Shown here piece after piece: positions 1-4,875 of a stretch of DNA of 6,286 bases. How positions within the stretch are numbered: the stretch's first letter is position 1; each line of letters starts with the position of its first letter. Source of the DNA: Bacillota bacterium (GTDB lineage: Bacteria > Bacillota > Bacilli > Paenibacillales > NBRC-103111); contig JAEWAA010000021.1 in the NCBI GenBank assembly GCA_023391955.1, forward strand, positions 1 through 6,286, read 5' to 3'. The position numbers were made by a program, and so were the translations under genes. The notes under the pieces are model-generated. The model ran no database searches and was not told the origin of the DNA. It worked only from the letters and a program-made list of their open reading frames with translations.

Positions 1-617
1 TTCATGGCCCGCTCCACACCTACACTGGAGCCCAGGTTGGCCGGCTTCACGATAACGGGATAACCTAGCTCGGCTTCCACACGCGCGAGACAATCTTCAC
101 GGTTATCCGCCCAAGCCTTGGAATAAAACCACAGGTAGCCGGTTTGGGGAAGCCCCGCTCCCTTGAGGATGGTTTTGGCTGCAATCTTATCCATACCAAC
201 GGCAGAGGACAGCACGTCACAGCCCACATACGGGATTTTGTTCATTTCCAGAAGTCCCTGCAGGGCGCCGTCTTCACCGTATGTGCCGTGGGTAACGGGG
301 AACGCTACATGGATTTCGTCCACAATGTTCTTCGTTTTAAACAAACCCGGCTTCGGGTCCAAAAGCAAATGCCGTCCGCTTTCGTCGGTGAACAGCACCA
401 CCCGCTTGGCTTTTTTCTTAAGGGCGGCCACATCTTTGAACTCCTCCACAGAGGTCAGCTCCGGACCTGTGTACCATTCCCCTTGTTTAGTTATATAAAT
501 CGGCACACCTTCATACGCGCCTGTATCCAAAGCATGCAGGGCCTGCAGGCCGGAAATAACCGACACCTCATGCTCCACGGACATGCCGCCGAATAATACG
601 CCAACTCTGGTTTTCAT
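1..617 (-). CDS. ddl: D-alanine--D-alanine ligase, N-terminal 205 residues (cut by left edge)
   Basis: ATP-dependent cytoplasmic ligase that joins two D-alanines for peptidoglycan precursor synthesis. Seen: an N-terminal Rossmann-like start with FGGMSVEHEVS (residues 9-19; E15 matches the catalytic Glu of Ddl), the family signature HGTYGEDG (110-117), MDKIAAK (142-148) leading into the ATP-grasp domain, and KPANLGSSVGV (191-201), the ATP-binding/Ser loop. Family enzymes are about 350-370 residues, so roughly 57% is visible. The stretch between residues 78 and 108 resembles the longer DdlA-like type rather than the short DdlB type. The ATG at 617 has GGAGG at 626-630, spaced 8 nt. It is the third gene of the operon, 16 nt after the MurF-like gene. 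The omega-loop residue that separates D-Ala-D-Ala from D-Ala-D-Lac or D-Ala-D-Ser ligases lies outside the window, so second-substrate specificity is not proven. Confidence 0.96.
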   Translation of the reverse strand, partial: MKTRVGVLFGGMSVEHEVSVISGLQALHALDTGAYEGVPIYITKQGEWYTGPELTSVEEFKDVAALKKKAKRVVLFTDESGRHLLLDPKPGLFKTKNIVDEIHVAFPVTHGTYGEDGALQGLLEMNKIPYVGCDVLSSAVGMDKIAAKTILKGAGLPQTGYLWFYSKAWADNREDCLARVEAELGYPVIVKPANLGSSVGVERAM

Positions 618-633
618 AGGAAATGCCTCCGGT

Positions 634-2208
634 TTATTCATTATAGTTGTCAGGCAGATCATTCTCCAGAAGCACGATGCTGCCCGGCTCCGCTACCTCT
701 CTCATCACGGTCATGGCCTCCGTGAAGTTCCGCACCACCGTCAGCCGCTCCGTCGGGTAGCCGGCTTCCTTGAGCCCCTGCTGGATAGGCGCCGTTTGTT
801 TGGGACCAACCAGGATAATGTAGTCGCAGGCTTCTGCCGCGAAGCTCCCGAAGGCCTTGTTCAGCTCGAATTCCTTCTCCCCCAGCTCGATCATACCCGG
901 GGTAATGAGAATCCGTTTGCCGTCCATTTCCTTCAGCACCTCCAGAGCGCTCCGAGAGCCTACGGGATTGGAGTTAAAGCTGTCGTCGATAATGGTAATA
1001 CTGCCGTTTTTGCGCAGCTCCAGCCGGTGCTCCACGGGTTTGATCCGCTTCACACCCTTGGCAAGCTTATCCAGCGGCACCCCGAGCTCGTGACCACAGG
1101 CGATACAGGCCAGAATATTGGTCACATTATGTCCGCCCAACAGAAGGGTTTCCACCCGTGCCGTCTCACCAGACGGGGCCACAACAGTAAAGGCAGTTCC
1201 CTTGACGGATACGGTAACATCAATAGCTCTGTAATCCGCTTCGGGATTGCGGAAGCCGAAGGTGATCCTTCTGCAGGCCAGCTTCGCCTGGTAGGACATC
1301 ACATTGGGGTCATCCGCGTTCAGAAAAGCGGTTCCGTCCGCCGGCAGAAATTCCGGCAGCTCGTATTTGGTCCTCTGCACATTCTCCAGCGTCTTGAAGG
1401 ACTCCAGATGCTGGGGTCCGATGGAGGTGAGAATGCCGTATTTGGGCAGAGCCAGCTCACACAGCTCGCGGATATCGCCCAGCTGCTTCGCCCCCATTTC
1501 GGCAATAAAAATCTCATGGGTGGGACGCAAATGCTCTCTGACCGTACGGGTGATGCCCATCGGGGTGTTGAAGCTTTCCGGCGTCATGAGGACGTTGTAT
1601 TGCTGGGACAGAACAGTATGTAAAAAGTGCTTGACGCTGGTTTTGCCGTAGGAGCCGGTAATGCCGATAACTTGAAGCCGGTTCATGCTGCGGATGAGCC
1701 GTCTGGCATCGTTCAGGTAGCTGTTGTTGATGGCTTTTTCCATGGGGGCGTTTACGGTGTTGGCGGCTATTACGGTGATAAAAGGAAACAAGGTCACCAG
1801 CGGAAGCAGCAACAAAACGTAAGTGAAACCGTTAAGCGCCGGAATCAGACCAGCCGCACCCACTGCCAAGGCCAGAACCGCAGCCGTTGCGGCAAGACGC
1901 TTCACCCGGTTGGTGAAAACCAGCTTTTTCTTATCCTTTTCCTTGGGACGCAGCAGAATGAGCAGCATGTAGATGGCGGCTAACGCAATAAAACCTGCCT
2001 CTTCCCAGCCGAACAAGGCGGGGATTACAGCTGCCAGCGGAAACCATTCCCGGACCGCCAGCGTAGCGTTCCAATTGTTCTTGTTCCAGTTCCAATAACG
2101 GGAGTTGCGGTATGAGTTGAGCTGCAGCATGTGGATGCCCCGGCGGATGCGCAAAGCGGCGTATCCCAGCCAGGCCAGCCCGGCCAGCAGCGCGAATGTG
2201 AGAGTCAT
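634..2208 (-). CDS. Membrane-anchored MurF-like Mur ligase family protein
   Basis: ATP-dependent amide ligase of the Mur family, closest to MurF, which adds D-Ala-D-Ala to UDP-MurNAc-tripeptide. Seen in 524 residues: hydrophobic segments at about 3-19, 56-87, 106-124 and 128-150; a conserved-looking Asn/Arg/aromatic loop at 31-48; P-loop GITGSYGKTS (182-191); EMG (237-239); GPQHLESF (264-271); K281, in the position of the carbamylated Mur-ligase lysine; LNADD (296-300); LGGHNVTNILA (357-367); EHRLE (393-397) and DDSFNSNPVGSR (408-419), matching MurF DDSYNANP; GMIELGEKE (438-446). The catalytic and C-terminal domains look intact. The usual N-terminal UDP-substrate domain is not recognisable, and the membrane region stands in its place. 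AGGAGG at 2220-2225 precedes the ATG by 11 nt. With ddl next, a role in dipeptide addition is likely, but the acceptor is unknown and may be membrane-bound. Canonical murF usually lies elsewhere, so this is probably a paralogue (inference). Confidence 0.9.
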   Translation of the reverse strand: MTLTFALLAGLAWLGYAALRIRRGIHMLQLNSYRNSRYWNWNKNNWNATLAVREWFPLAAVIPALFGWEEAGFIALAAIYMLLILLRPKEKDKKKLVFTNRVKRLAATAAVLALAVGAAGLIPALNGFTYVLLLLPLVTLFPFITVIAANTVNAPMEKAINNSYLNDARRLIRSMNRLQVIGITGSYGKTSVKHFLHTVLSQQYNVLMTPESFNTPMGITRTVREHLRPTHEIFIAEMGAKQLGDIRELCELALPKYGILTSIGPQHLESFKTLENVQRTKYELPEFLPADGTAFLNADDPNVMSYQAKLACRRITFGFRNPEADYRAIDVTVSVKGTAFTVVAPSGETARVETLLLGGHNVTNILACIACGHELGVPLDKLAKGVKRIKPVEHRLELRKNGSITIIDDSFNSNPVGSRSALEVLKEMDGKRILITPGMIELGEKEFELNKAFGSFAAEACDYIILVGPKQTAPIQQGLKEAGYPTERLTVVRNFTEAMTVMREVAEPGSIVLLENDLPDNYNE

Positions 2209-2228
2209 GGGGAAAGGCTCCTCCTCGT

Positions 2229-2996
2229 TTATTTATCCTTGTCGCTCTCCAGAAAATTGTTCAGAATAATCAGGGTTTCCCGGGGACGCTGGGCATACAC
2301 CCAATGGCCTCCGCCCTTCATCGTCACCAGTCCCGCATTGGGGATCAGCTTCTCCATTAATTTGCCGTGTTCGAGAGGGGTAGCGGTATCCAGCTCGCCC
2401 CAGATCAGCAGAGTTGGAGCCTGAATCTTCGGCAGATGCACCTTCAGATCCTCGTTCACCAGCTTCACCAGCGTTTGACGCATCAGCGGTGTGGCTTGTT
2501 TGTAGTCGTCGGAGCCGGTGGATTTGCGGAAGCGCTCCAGAATCTGCTCACGCTTGTGCCGGAGCCCGGGAAGCTTCAGCAGATGCTTCGCCGCCTTGTA
2601 GGAATAAACGCGGATATAATAGGAAAGCTTGCGTTTGGGCTTAATGCCTGCGCTGTCCAGGAGGATCAGCTTATGCACCGGATTGCGTGAAGCATACCGG
2701 ATCGCAGTCCGCCCGCCGTGGGAGTGGCCCGCGATAATGGGGGTTTGAATGCCTAGCGCCGCATTGAATTTTTCCACGAAGGAGCAATACTCCTCCACTC
2801 CCCAGGGAACAGGAGGTTCGCCGCTTGCGCCAAAGCCGGGGAAATCTACGGTGATGACCCGGAAATGTTTATCTAAACTCTCTGCCACAAAGGAAAAGCT
2901 CTCCTTGTTGGCGCCCCATCCGTGAAGCAGCAGAACTGGCTGCCCGCTTCCCGAATCCGTATATTCAATATCGATCCCATCGATCTTTATTTTCAA
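2229..2996 (-). CDS. Alpha/beta hydrolase
   Basis: Soluble alpha/beta-hydrolase-fold protein of 255 residues with a complete apparent triad. Seen: HGWG (25-28, oxyanion-hole region), DFPGFGASG (51-59), nucleophile elbow GHSHGG (90-95, Ser92), acid in GELDTATP (200-207, Asp203), and the catalytic His in GGGHWVYAQRP (228-238, His231). Residues 118-185 form a markedly basic cap region. No signal peptide is visible. The substrate cannot be read from the sequence. The start is a TTG: the same frame has a TGA three codons upstream and no ATG fits. AAGGA at 3009-3013 lies 12 nt before it, a long spacing shared by several genes here. It is first of the hydrolase, MurF-like, ddl operon, with a 20-nt gap to the next start, so a link to cell-envelope metabolism is a reasonable inference from position only. 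Confidence 0.92.
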   Translation of the reverse strand: MKIKIDGIDIEYTDSGSGQPVLLLHGWGANKESFSFVAESLDKHFRVITVDFPGFGASGEPPVPWGVEEYCSFVEKFNAALGIQTPIIAGHSHGGRTAIRYASRNPVHKLILLDSAGIKPKRKLSYYIRVYSYKAAKHLLKLPGLRHKREQILERFRKSTGSDDYKQATPLMRQTLVKLVNEDLKVHLPKIQAPTLLIWGELDTATPLEHGKLMEKLIPNAGLVTMKGGGHWVYAQRPRETLIILNNFLESDKDK

Positions 2997-3032
2997 CGCC
3001 CATCAGCATCCTTTGCTCTCTTCATCATAACC

Positions 3033-3061
3033 ATTATACATAAAAAGGCCAAAAGTATTCC
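3033..3061 (-). promoter_or_regulatory. Probable sigma-A promoter for the hydrolase/MurF-like/ddl operon
   Basis: On the minus strand a perfect TATAAT (plus-strand 3033-3038) lies about 37 bp before the TTG start, giving a predicted leader of about 30 nt. The -35 region about 17 bp upstream (3056-3061, GGAATA) is a poor match to TTGACA, so the call rests on the -10, its distance and the operon arrangement. Confidence 0.45.
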
Positions 3062-3176
3062 CCTCACGGGAAGACGCATTGGCCCCTGTCTATTAAACTA
3101 TTGCGATTCAAGCCGGTTCGCCAACCAAATCATCATAACAGAATCGCTTAGGGGTGACAACACGCAATGAAAAAGT

Positions 3177-3204
3177 AAGATTATTTTAAGCTGAAATTAA
3201 TCTT
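3177..3204. repeat. Inverted repeat AAGATTA/TAATCTT upstream of a -10 box
   Basis: Perfect 7-bp arms at 3177-3183 and 3198-3204 are separated by 14 nt, in an AT-rich stretch just before the TATAAT at 3212-3217. The repeat covers the position where a -35 element would sit, which is where a repressor or activator dimer could bind. AT-rich composition makes chance occurrence fairly easy. Confidence 0.35.
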
Positions 3205-3217
3205 TTTCTTTTATAAT
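3191..3217 (+). promoter_or_regulatory. Probable promoter of the 77-residue protein gene
   Basis: Perfect TATAAT at 3212-3217, about 37 bp before the ATG at 3254. The -35 is weak: CTGAAA at 3191-3196 matches 4 of 6 bases but with a 15-bp spacer, and nothing better lies at 17 bp. Initiation would fall near 3224, giving a leader of about 30 nt. Confidence 0.5.
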
Positions 3218-3241
3218 AGATATCAAAGATTCCAATCAGGT

Positions 3242-3249
3242 AGGTGATC
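3242..3249 (+). promoter_or_regulatory. Ribosome binding site AGGTGATC
   Basis: Eight bases match the complement of the 16S rRNA 3' tail (GGAGGTGATC) and place the ATG at 3254 at a suitable distance. This supports translation of the small downstream gene from that codon rather than from the second ATG two codons later. Confidence 0.7.
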
Positions 3250-3253
3250 CGGC

Positions 3254-3487
3254 ATGCCAATGCTCATTCAATTCCAAAACAAGGTCATTCCCGTATACAT
3301 CAAGAGCAGCAAATCCTCCAAAAAAGCCATCGACCTCTTGGTAAGCGCACTGGAGCTTAAAGTGATGTATGGAAAAGCCACCATCAAAAAATGTCTCGAA
3401 TCCCTGATCAGTGTGGAAATCGACGGCAGCGAGGCATTTCTGCACAGCTTCAACGAGCGGGACTCACTGGCGCTGTCTCTTTATTAG
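3254..3487 (+). CDS. Small hypothetical protein, 77 residues
   Basis: Function not recognised. The product is a soluble small protein without signal peptide or membrane helix. It has a beta-like start (LIQFQNKVIPVYI, 4-16), a Lys/Ser-rich turn (SSKSSKKA, 18-25), a likely amphipathic helix (26-37), a second Lys-rich helix-like stretch (KATIKKCLESL, 41-51) and an acidic C-terminal part ending SLALSLY. There is one cysteine (C47). It is supported as a real gene by a strong SD at 3242-3249, a perfect TATAAT about 37 bp upstream and an intrinsic terminator 30 nt after the TAG stop, which together make a self-contained single-gene unit. It is transcribed away from the cell-wall operon, so no functional link to that operon is implied. 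Confidence 0.75.
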   Translation: MPMLIQFQNKVIPVYIKSSKSSKKAIDLLVSALELKVMYGKATIKKCLESLISVEIDGSEAFLHSFNERDSLALSLY

Positions 3488-3516
3488 AATTAAACGTATA
3501 TTGCTCCAAGCATATG

Positions 3517-3545
3517 AACAGCCCTCACACGGGGCTGTTTTTATT
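3517..3545 (+). terminator. Intrinsic terminator after the 77-residue protein gene
   Basis: Perfect 8-bp stem AACAGCCC (3517-3524) and GGGCTGTT (3532-3539) with a 7-nt loop, followed by a run of T broken by one A. It works on the plus strand only, since the opposite side of the stem has no T-run. Confidence 0.9.
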
Positions 3546-3564
3546 TATATGCGGCACGGGCCGT

Positions 3565-3574
3565 GAGGTGATCC
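3565..3574 (+). promoter_or_regulatory. Orphan Shine-Dalgarno-like sequence GAGGTGATCC
   Basis: Ten bases match the complement of the 16S rRNA tail without error, yet no ATG or GTG sits at a normal distance. The nearest possible starts are an ATT at 3578 and a TTG at 3585. The 11-bp string AGGTGATCCGG here is identical to that before the gene at 3254 (3242-3252) and is nearly repeated before the gene at 3729 (AGGTGATCGG, 3717-3726). Confidence 0.4.
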
Positions 3575-3606
3575 GGTATTTTTTTTGCGGAAACTGCCGG
3601 ATGGGT

Positions 3607-3632
3607 GTTTTCTCGGCGTTTCTTCCGGGTAA
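3607..3632 (+). promoter_or_regulatory. Possible sigma-B-like promoter upstream of the DUF4870-type gene
   Basis: GTTTTC (3607-3612) and GGGTAA (3627-3632) are separated by 14 bp, resembling the general-stress pattern GTTTAA-N12-14-GGGTAT known from Bacillus subtilis. Transcription would start near 3640, about 90 nt before the ATG at 3729. No convincing sigma-A promoter was found in this spacer. Whether this organism has a sigma-B-type factor is not known from the window. Confidence 0.25.
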
Positions 3633-3728
3633 GTTCTATAGTAGAGGAGTTTTCTATATACATGGCAGTAGTCCAAGTCAGTGATGTACATAATCGGCTC
3701 CCCAAACTGAAAAATGAGGTGATCGGTC

Positions 3729-4064
3729 ATGCAGCCCTACCCTTCCGGGGATAACGGATTCGACCCGTCGGACATTGAAGCCAATAAAGGAATGGCAATT
3801 GTTGCCTATATTCTGTTTTTTGTACCGTTGATTGCGGCGAAAAATTCCCGGTTTGCCATGTACCATGCCAATCAAGGCCTGACACTGTTTTTGGCCTTCG
3901 CCGTCTGCAATGTGGTGTTGGGAATACTGCCTTTTATCGGCTGGTTTCTGCTGCCGCTGGTCAACCTGGCATTATTCGTTCTTATGGTGCTGGGGATTAT
4001 CAACGCGGCCCAGGGCCAGGCGAAGCCGCTGCCGGTTATCGGCGCTTATACCCTTATCAAGTAA
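3729..4064 (+). CDS. DUF4870-type small membrane protein
   Basis: Integral membrane protein of 111 residues. After a short hydrophilic N-terminus (1-20) come three hydrophobic segments at about 22-38, 50-70 and 72-92. Family-like motifs are NSRFAMYHANQG (39-50) between helices 1 and 2, and GIINAAQGQAKPLPVIG (89-105) after helix 3, typical of the DUF4870/Tic20-like small membrane proteins common in Firmicutes. The biochemical role of that family is not established. The start is set by GAGGTGATC (3715-3723), a nine-base match to the 16S tail that ends 5 nt before the ATG at 3729. It is a single-gene unit: an intrinsic terminator-like hairpin lies 20 nt after the stop, and the next gene is convergent. 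Assignment rests on motif memory, not on a search. Confidence 0.82.
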   Translation: MQPYPSGDNGFDPSDIEANKGMAIVAYILFFVPLIAAKNSRFAMYHANQGLTLFLAFAVCNVVLGILPFIGWFLLPLVNLALFVLMVLGIINAAQGQAKPLPVIGAYTLIK

Positions 4065-4084
4065 TGCTGCCTGCGCAAAAATGC

Positions 4085-4121
4085 AACACCCCGCTATCCG
4101 GCAAACCGGGGCGGGGTGTTT
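4085..4121. terminator. Bidirectional terminator between convergent genes
   Basis: Perfect 10-bp stem AACACCCCGC (4085-4094) and GCGGGGTGTT (4111-4120), with an inner CCGG-caaa-CCGG hairpin in the loop. On the minus strand the stem is followed within a few bases by a six-T run (4074-4084 region), serving the gene that ends at 4141. On the plus strand the tail TTTGGGTTGT is weaker but lies just after the DUF4870-type gene. Confidence 0.85.
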
Positions 4122-4140
4122 GGGTTGTCTGAACCAATCC

Positions 4141-4788
4141 TTATTCAGCAGCGCCGGAACCGGCCTTCGCTTTGGAGGTTTCGTCCAGGAGCTTATGCAG
4201 CGAAAACACGGCATACTCCGAAGGGTCGCGGTTCATCAGATACATCGTCATGAAATATTGCAGCGGAATCGCGCAGGTATTGGGGCCGTCGGTAATGGTG
4301 GGGAAACCCAGCTCCAGCACGGGACCCAGCTGCTCATTCACCTCGAGGTCCACATAAACCTGATTTTCCTCGGTAAACTCCTCCTGCACACCCTTCATCA
4401 CCAGCGGCAGCACCACTTCCTGGAGCACCTTATTGGCTTCTTCATCGGTTTCCGGCGGGTTGGGGAAGCCGCGGCTCTCCCCGGCCTGGATCATATCATA
4501 GAAGAAGGAGGCCAGCCACAGGGGCGGATTGGCATTGTTCTTGTAGACCTGGATCAGTTCCGTCAGCATGAAGCCGCAGGTATAGAATTGGCCGTCCTTC
4601 TGGAGCCGGAAAGCAAATAAATGGCCGAATCCCGGGTGAAGAGCAACCTGCCCGTCCACCTCATAGTCCTTATATTCATCCGCAAGGATATTGCGAGTCA
4701 GCTCAAACCAGGCTTTAACCTGCTGCTCCATCTCCTGTTGTTCCTTCGTCGCTTCCTCTGCCGGTGTATTCGTCTCGTTATCACTCAT
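4141..4788 (-). CDS. Acidic hypothetical protein, 215 residues
   Basis: Family not recognised with confidence. A hydrophilic Glu/Gln/Thr-rich N-terminus (1-24) with probable helix leads into a globular domain: WFELTRNIL (27-35), ALHPGFGHLFAFRL (49-62), YTCGFMLTELIQVY (69-82), an aromatic patch PPLWLASFFYDMI (88-100), a Glu-rich linker (112-123), LPLVMKGVQEEF (127-138) and a C-terminal PLQYFMTMYLMNRDPSEY (175-192). No signal peptide, membrane helix or metal-binding cluster is seen. A longer in-frame start exists at 4818, but the predicted transcription start falls at about 4819-4820 and leaves it no SD. The ATG at 4788 has AAGGGGGGA (4801-4809) at 12 nt, like other genes here. It lies downstream of gerC on the same strand but has its own promoter, so a germination role is not implied. 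Confidence 0.8.
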   Translation of the reverse strand: MSDNETNTPAEEATKEQQEMEQQVKAWFELTRNILADEYKDYEVDGQVALHPGFGHLFAFRLQKDGQFYTCGFMLTELIQVYKNNANPPLWLASFFYDMIQAGESRGFPNPPETDEEANKVLQEVVLPLVMKGVQEEFTEENQVYVDLEVNEQLGPVLELGFPTITDGPNTCAIPLQYFMTMYLMNRDPSEYAVFSLHKLLDETSKAKAGSGAAE

Positions 4789-4825
4789 TGTGAAAAAGGA
4801 TCCCCCCTTCAATTCCATCCTTTCT

Positions 4826-4854
4826 ATCTTACCATACTTTCGGAGGAAATTGAA
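4826..4854 (-). promoter_or_regulatory. Extended -10 promoter for the acidic hypothetical protein
   Basis: On the minus strand TTCAAT (4849-4854) and TAAGAT (4826-4831) are 17 bp apart, and the -10 is preceded by TGG, an extended -10 TGn element. The predicted start near 4819-4820 gives about a 30-nt leader to the ATG at 4788. It lies in the short gap after gerC, so the downstream gene need not depend on the germination operon. Confidence 0.5.
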
Positions 4855-4875
4855 AAACTCATTTCTGCCGGAAGT
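4836..4875. repeat. Imperfect inverted repeat across the gerC stop codon
   Basis: Arms of 15 nt at 4836-4850 and 4861-4875 pair at 12 positions, with a 10-nt loop (4851-4860) that contains the end of gerC. In a plus-strand RNA two further positions would be G-U pairs. No T-run follows on either strand, so it is not a normal intrinsic terminator. It overlaps the -35 region of the downstream promoter. Confidence 0.4.

Larger units (their letters stand above)
3004..3241. other. Divergent intergenic region
   Basis: This stretch separates the leftward operon from the rightward 77-codon gene. It holds the two divergent promoters. It also has a 7-bp inverted repeat GCGATTC/GAATCGC (3103-3109 and 3141-3147, 31-nt loop) and a tiny GGTT-CGCC-AACC hairpin (3115-3126) inside that loop. 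No coding region with a plausible start and SD is seen on either strand, and there is no T-run that would make either hairpin a terminator. No known riboswitch or tRNA pattern was recognised. Confidence 0.6.
3488..3728. other. Spacer between the 77-residue protein gene and the DUF4870-type gene
   Basis: Apart from the terminator, orphan SD and possible stress promoter, this stretch has a short GC-rich palindrome CACGG-G-CCGTG (3555-3565) and a 30-codon reading frame from the ATG at 3662 to the TAA at 3752-3754, which overlaps the next gene. That frame has AGAGGAG (3643-3649) 12 nt upstream and is open back to an ATT at 3578. There is no independent sign that it is expressed. Confidence 0.4.

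Noticed and set aside
583..1623. Plus-strand open frame of 346 codons opposite the MurF-like gene
   Set aside because: It lies antisense to a gene with clear Mur-ligase motifs. Its translation is rich in Gln, His, Gly and Arg with no recognisable domain, as expected of a GC-biased shadow frame.
3103..3147. GCGATTC/GAATCGC inverted repeat as a riboswitch or terminator
   Set aside because: The 7-bp arms are separated by a 31-nt loop with no T-run, and no known riboswitch core was recognised. It is kept only as a note in the intergenic entry.
3662..3754. 30-codon reading frame from the ATG at 3662 as a separate gene
   Set aside because: Its SD candidate is 12 nt away, it overlaps the start region of the DUF4870-type gene, and the peptide has no recognisable character. 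It is described only with the orphan SD.
3910..4620. Plus-strand open frame of 236 codons across the DUF4870-type gene and the acidic protein gene
   Set aside because: It overlaps a real gene in another frame, runs through the bidirectional terminator and is antisense to the acidic protein gene. No SD or known motif.
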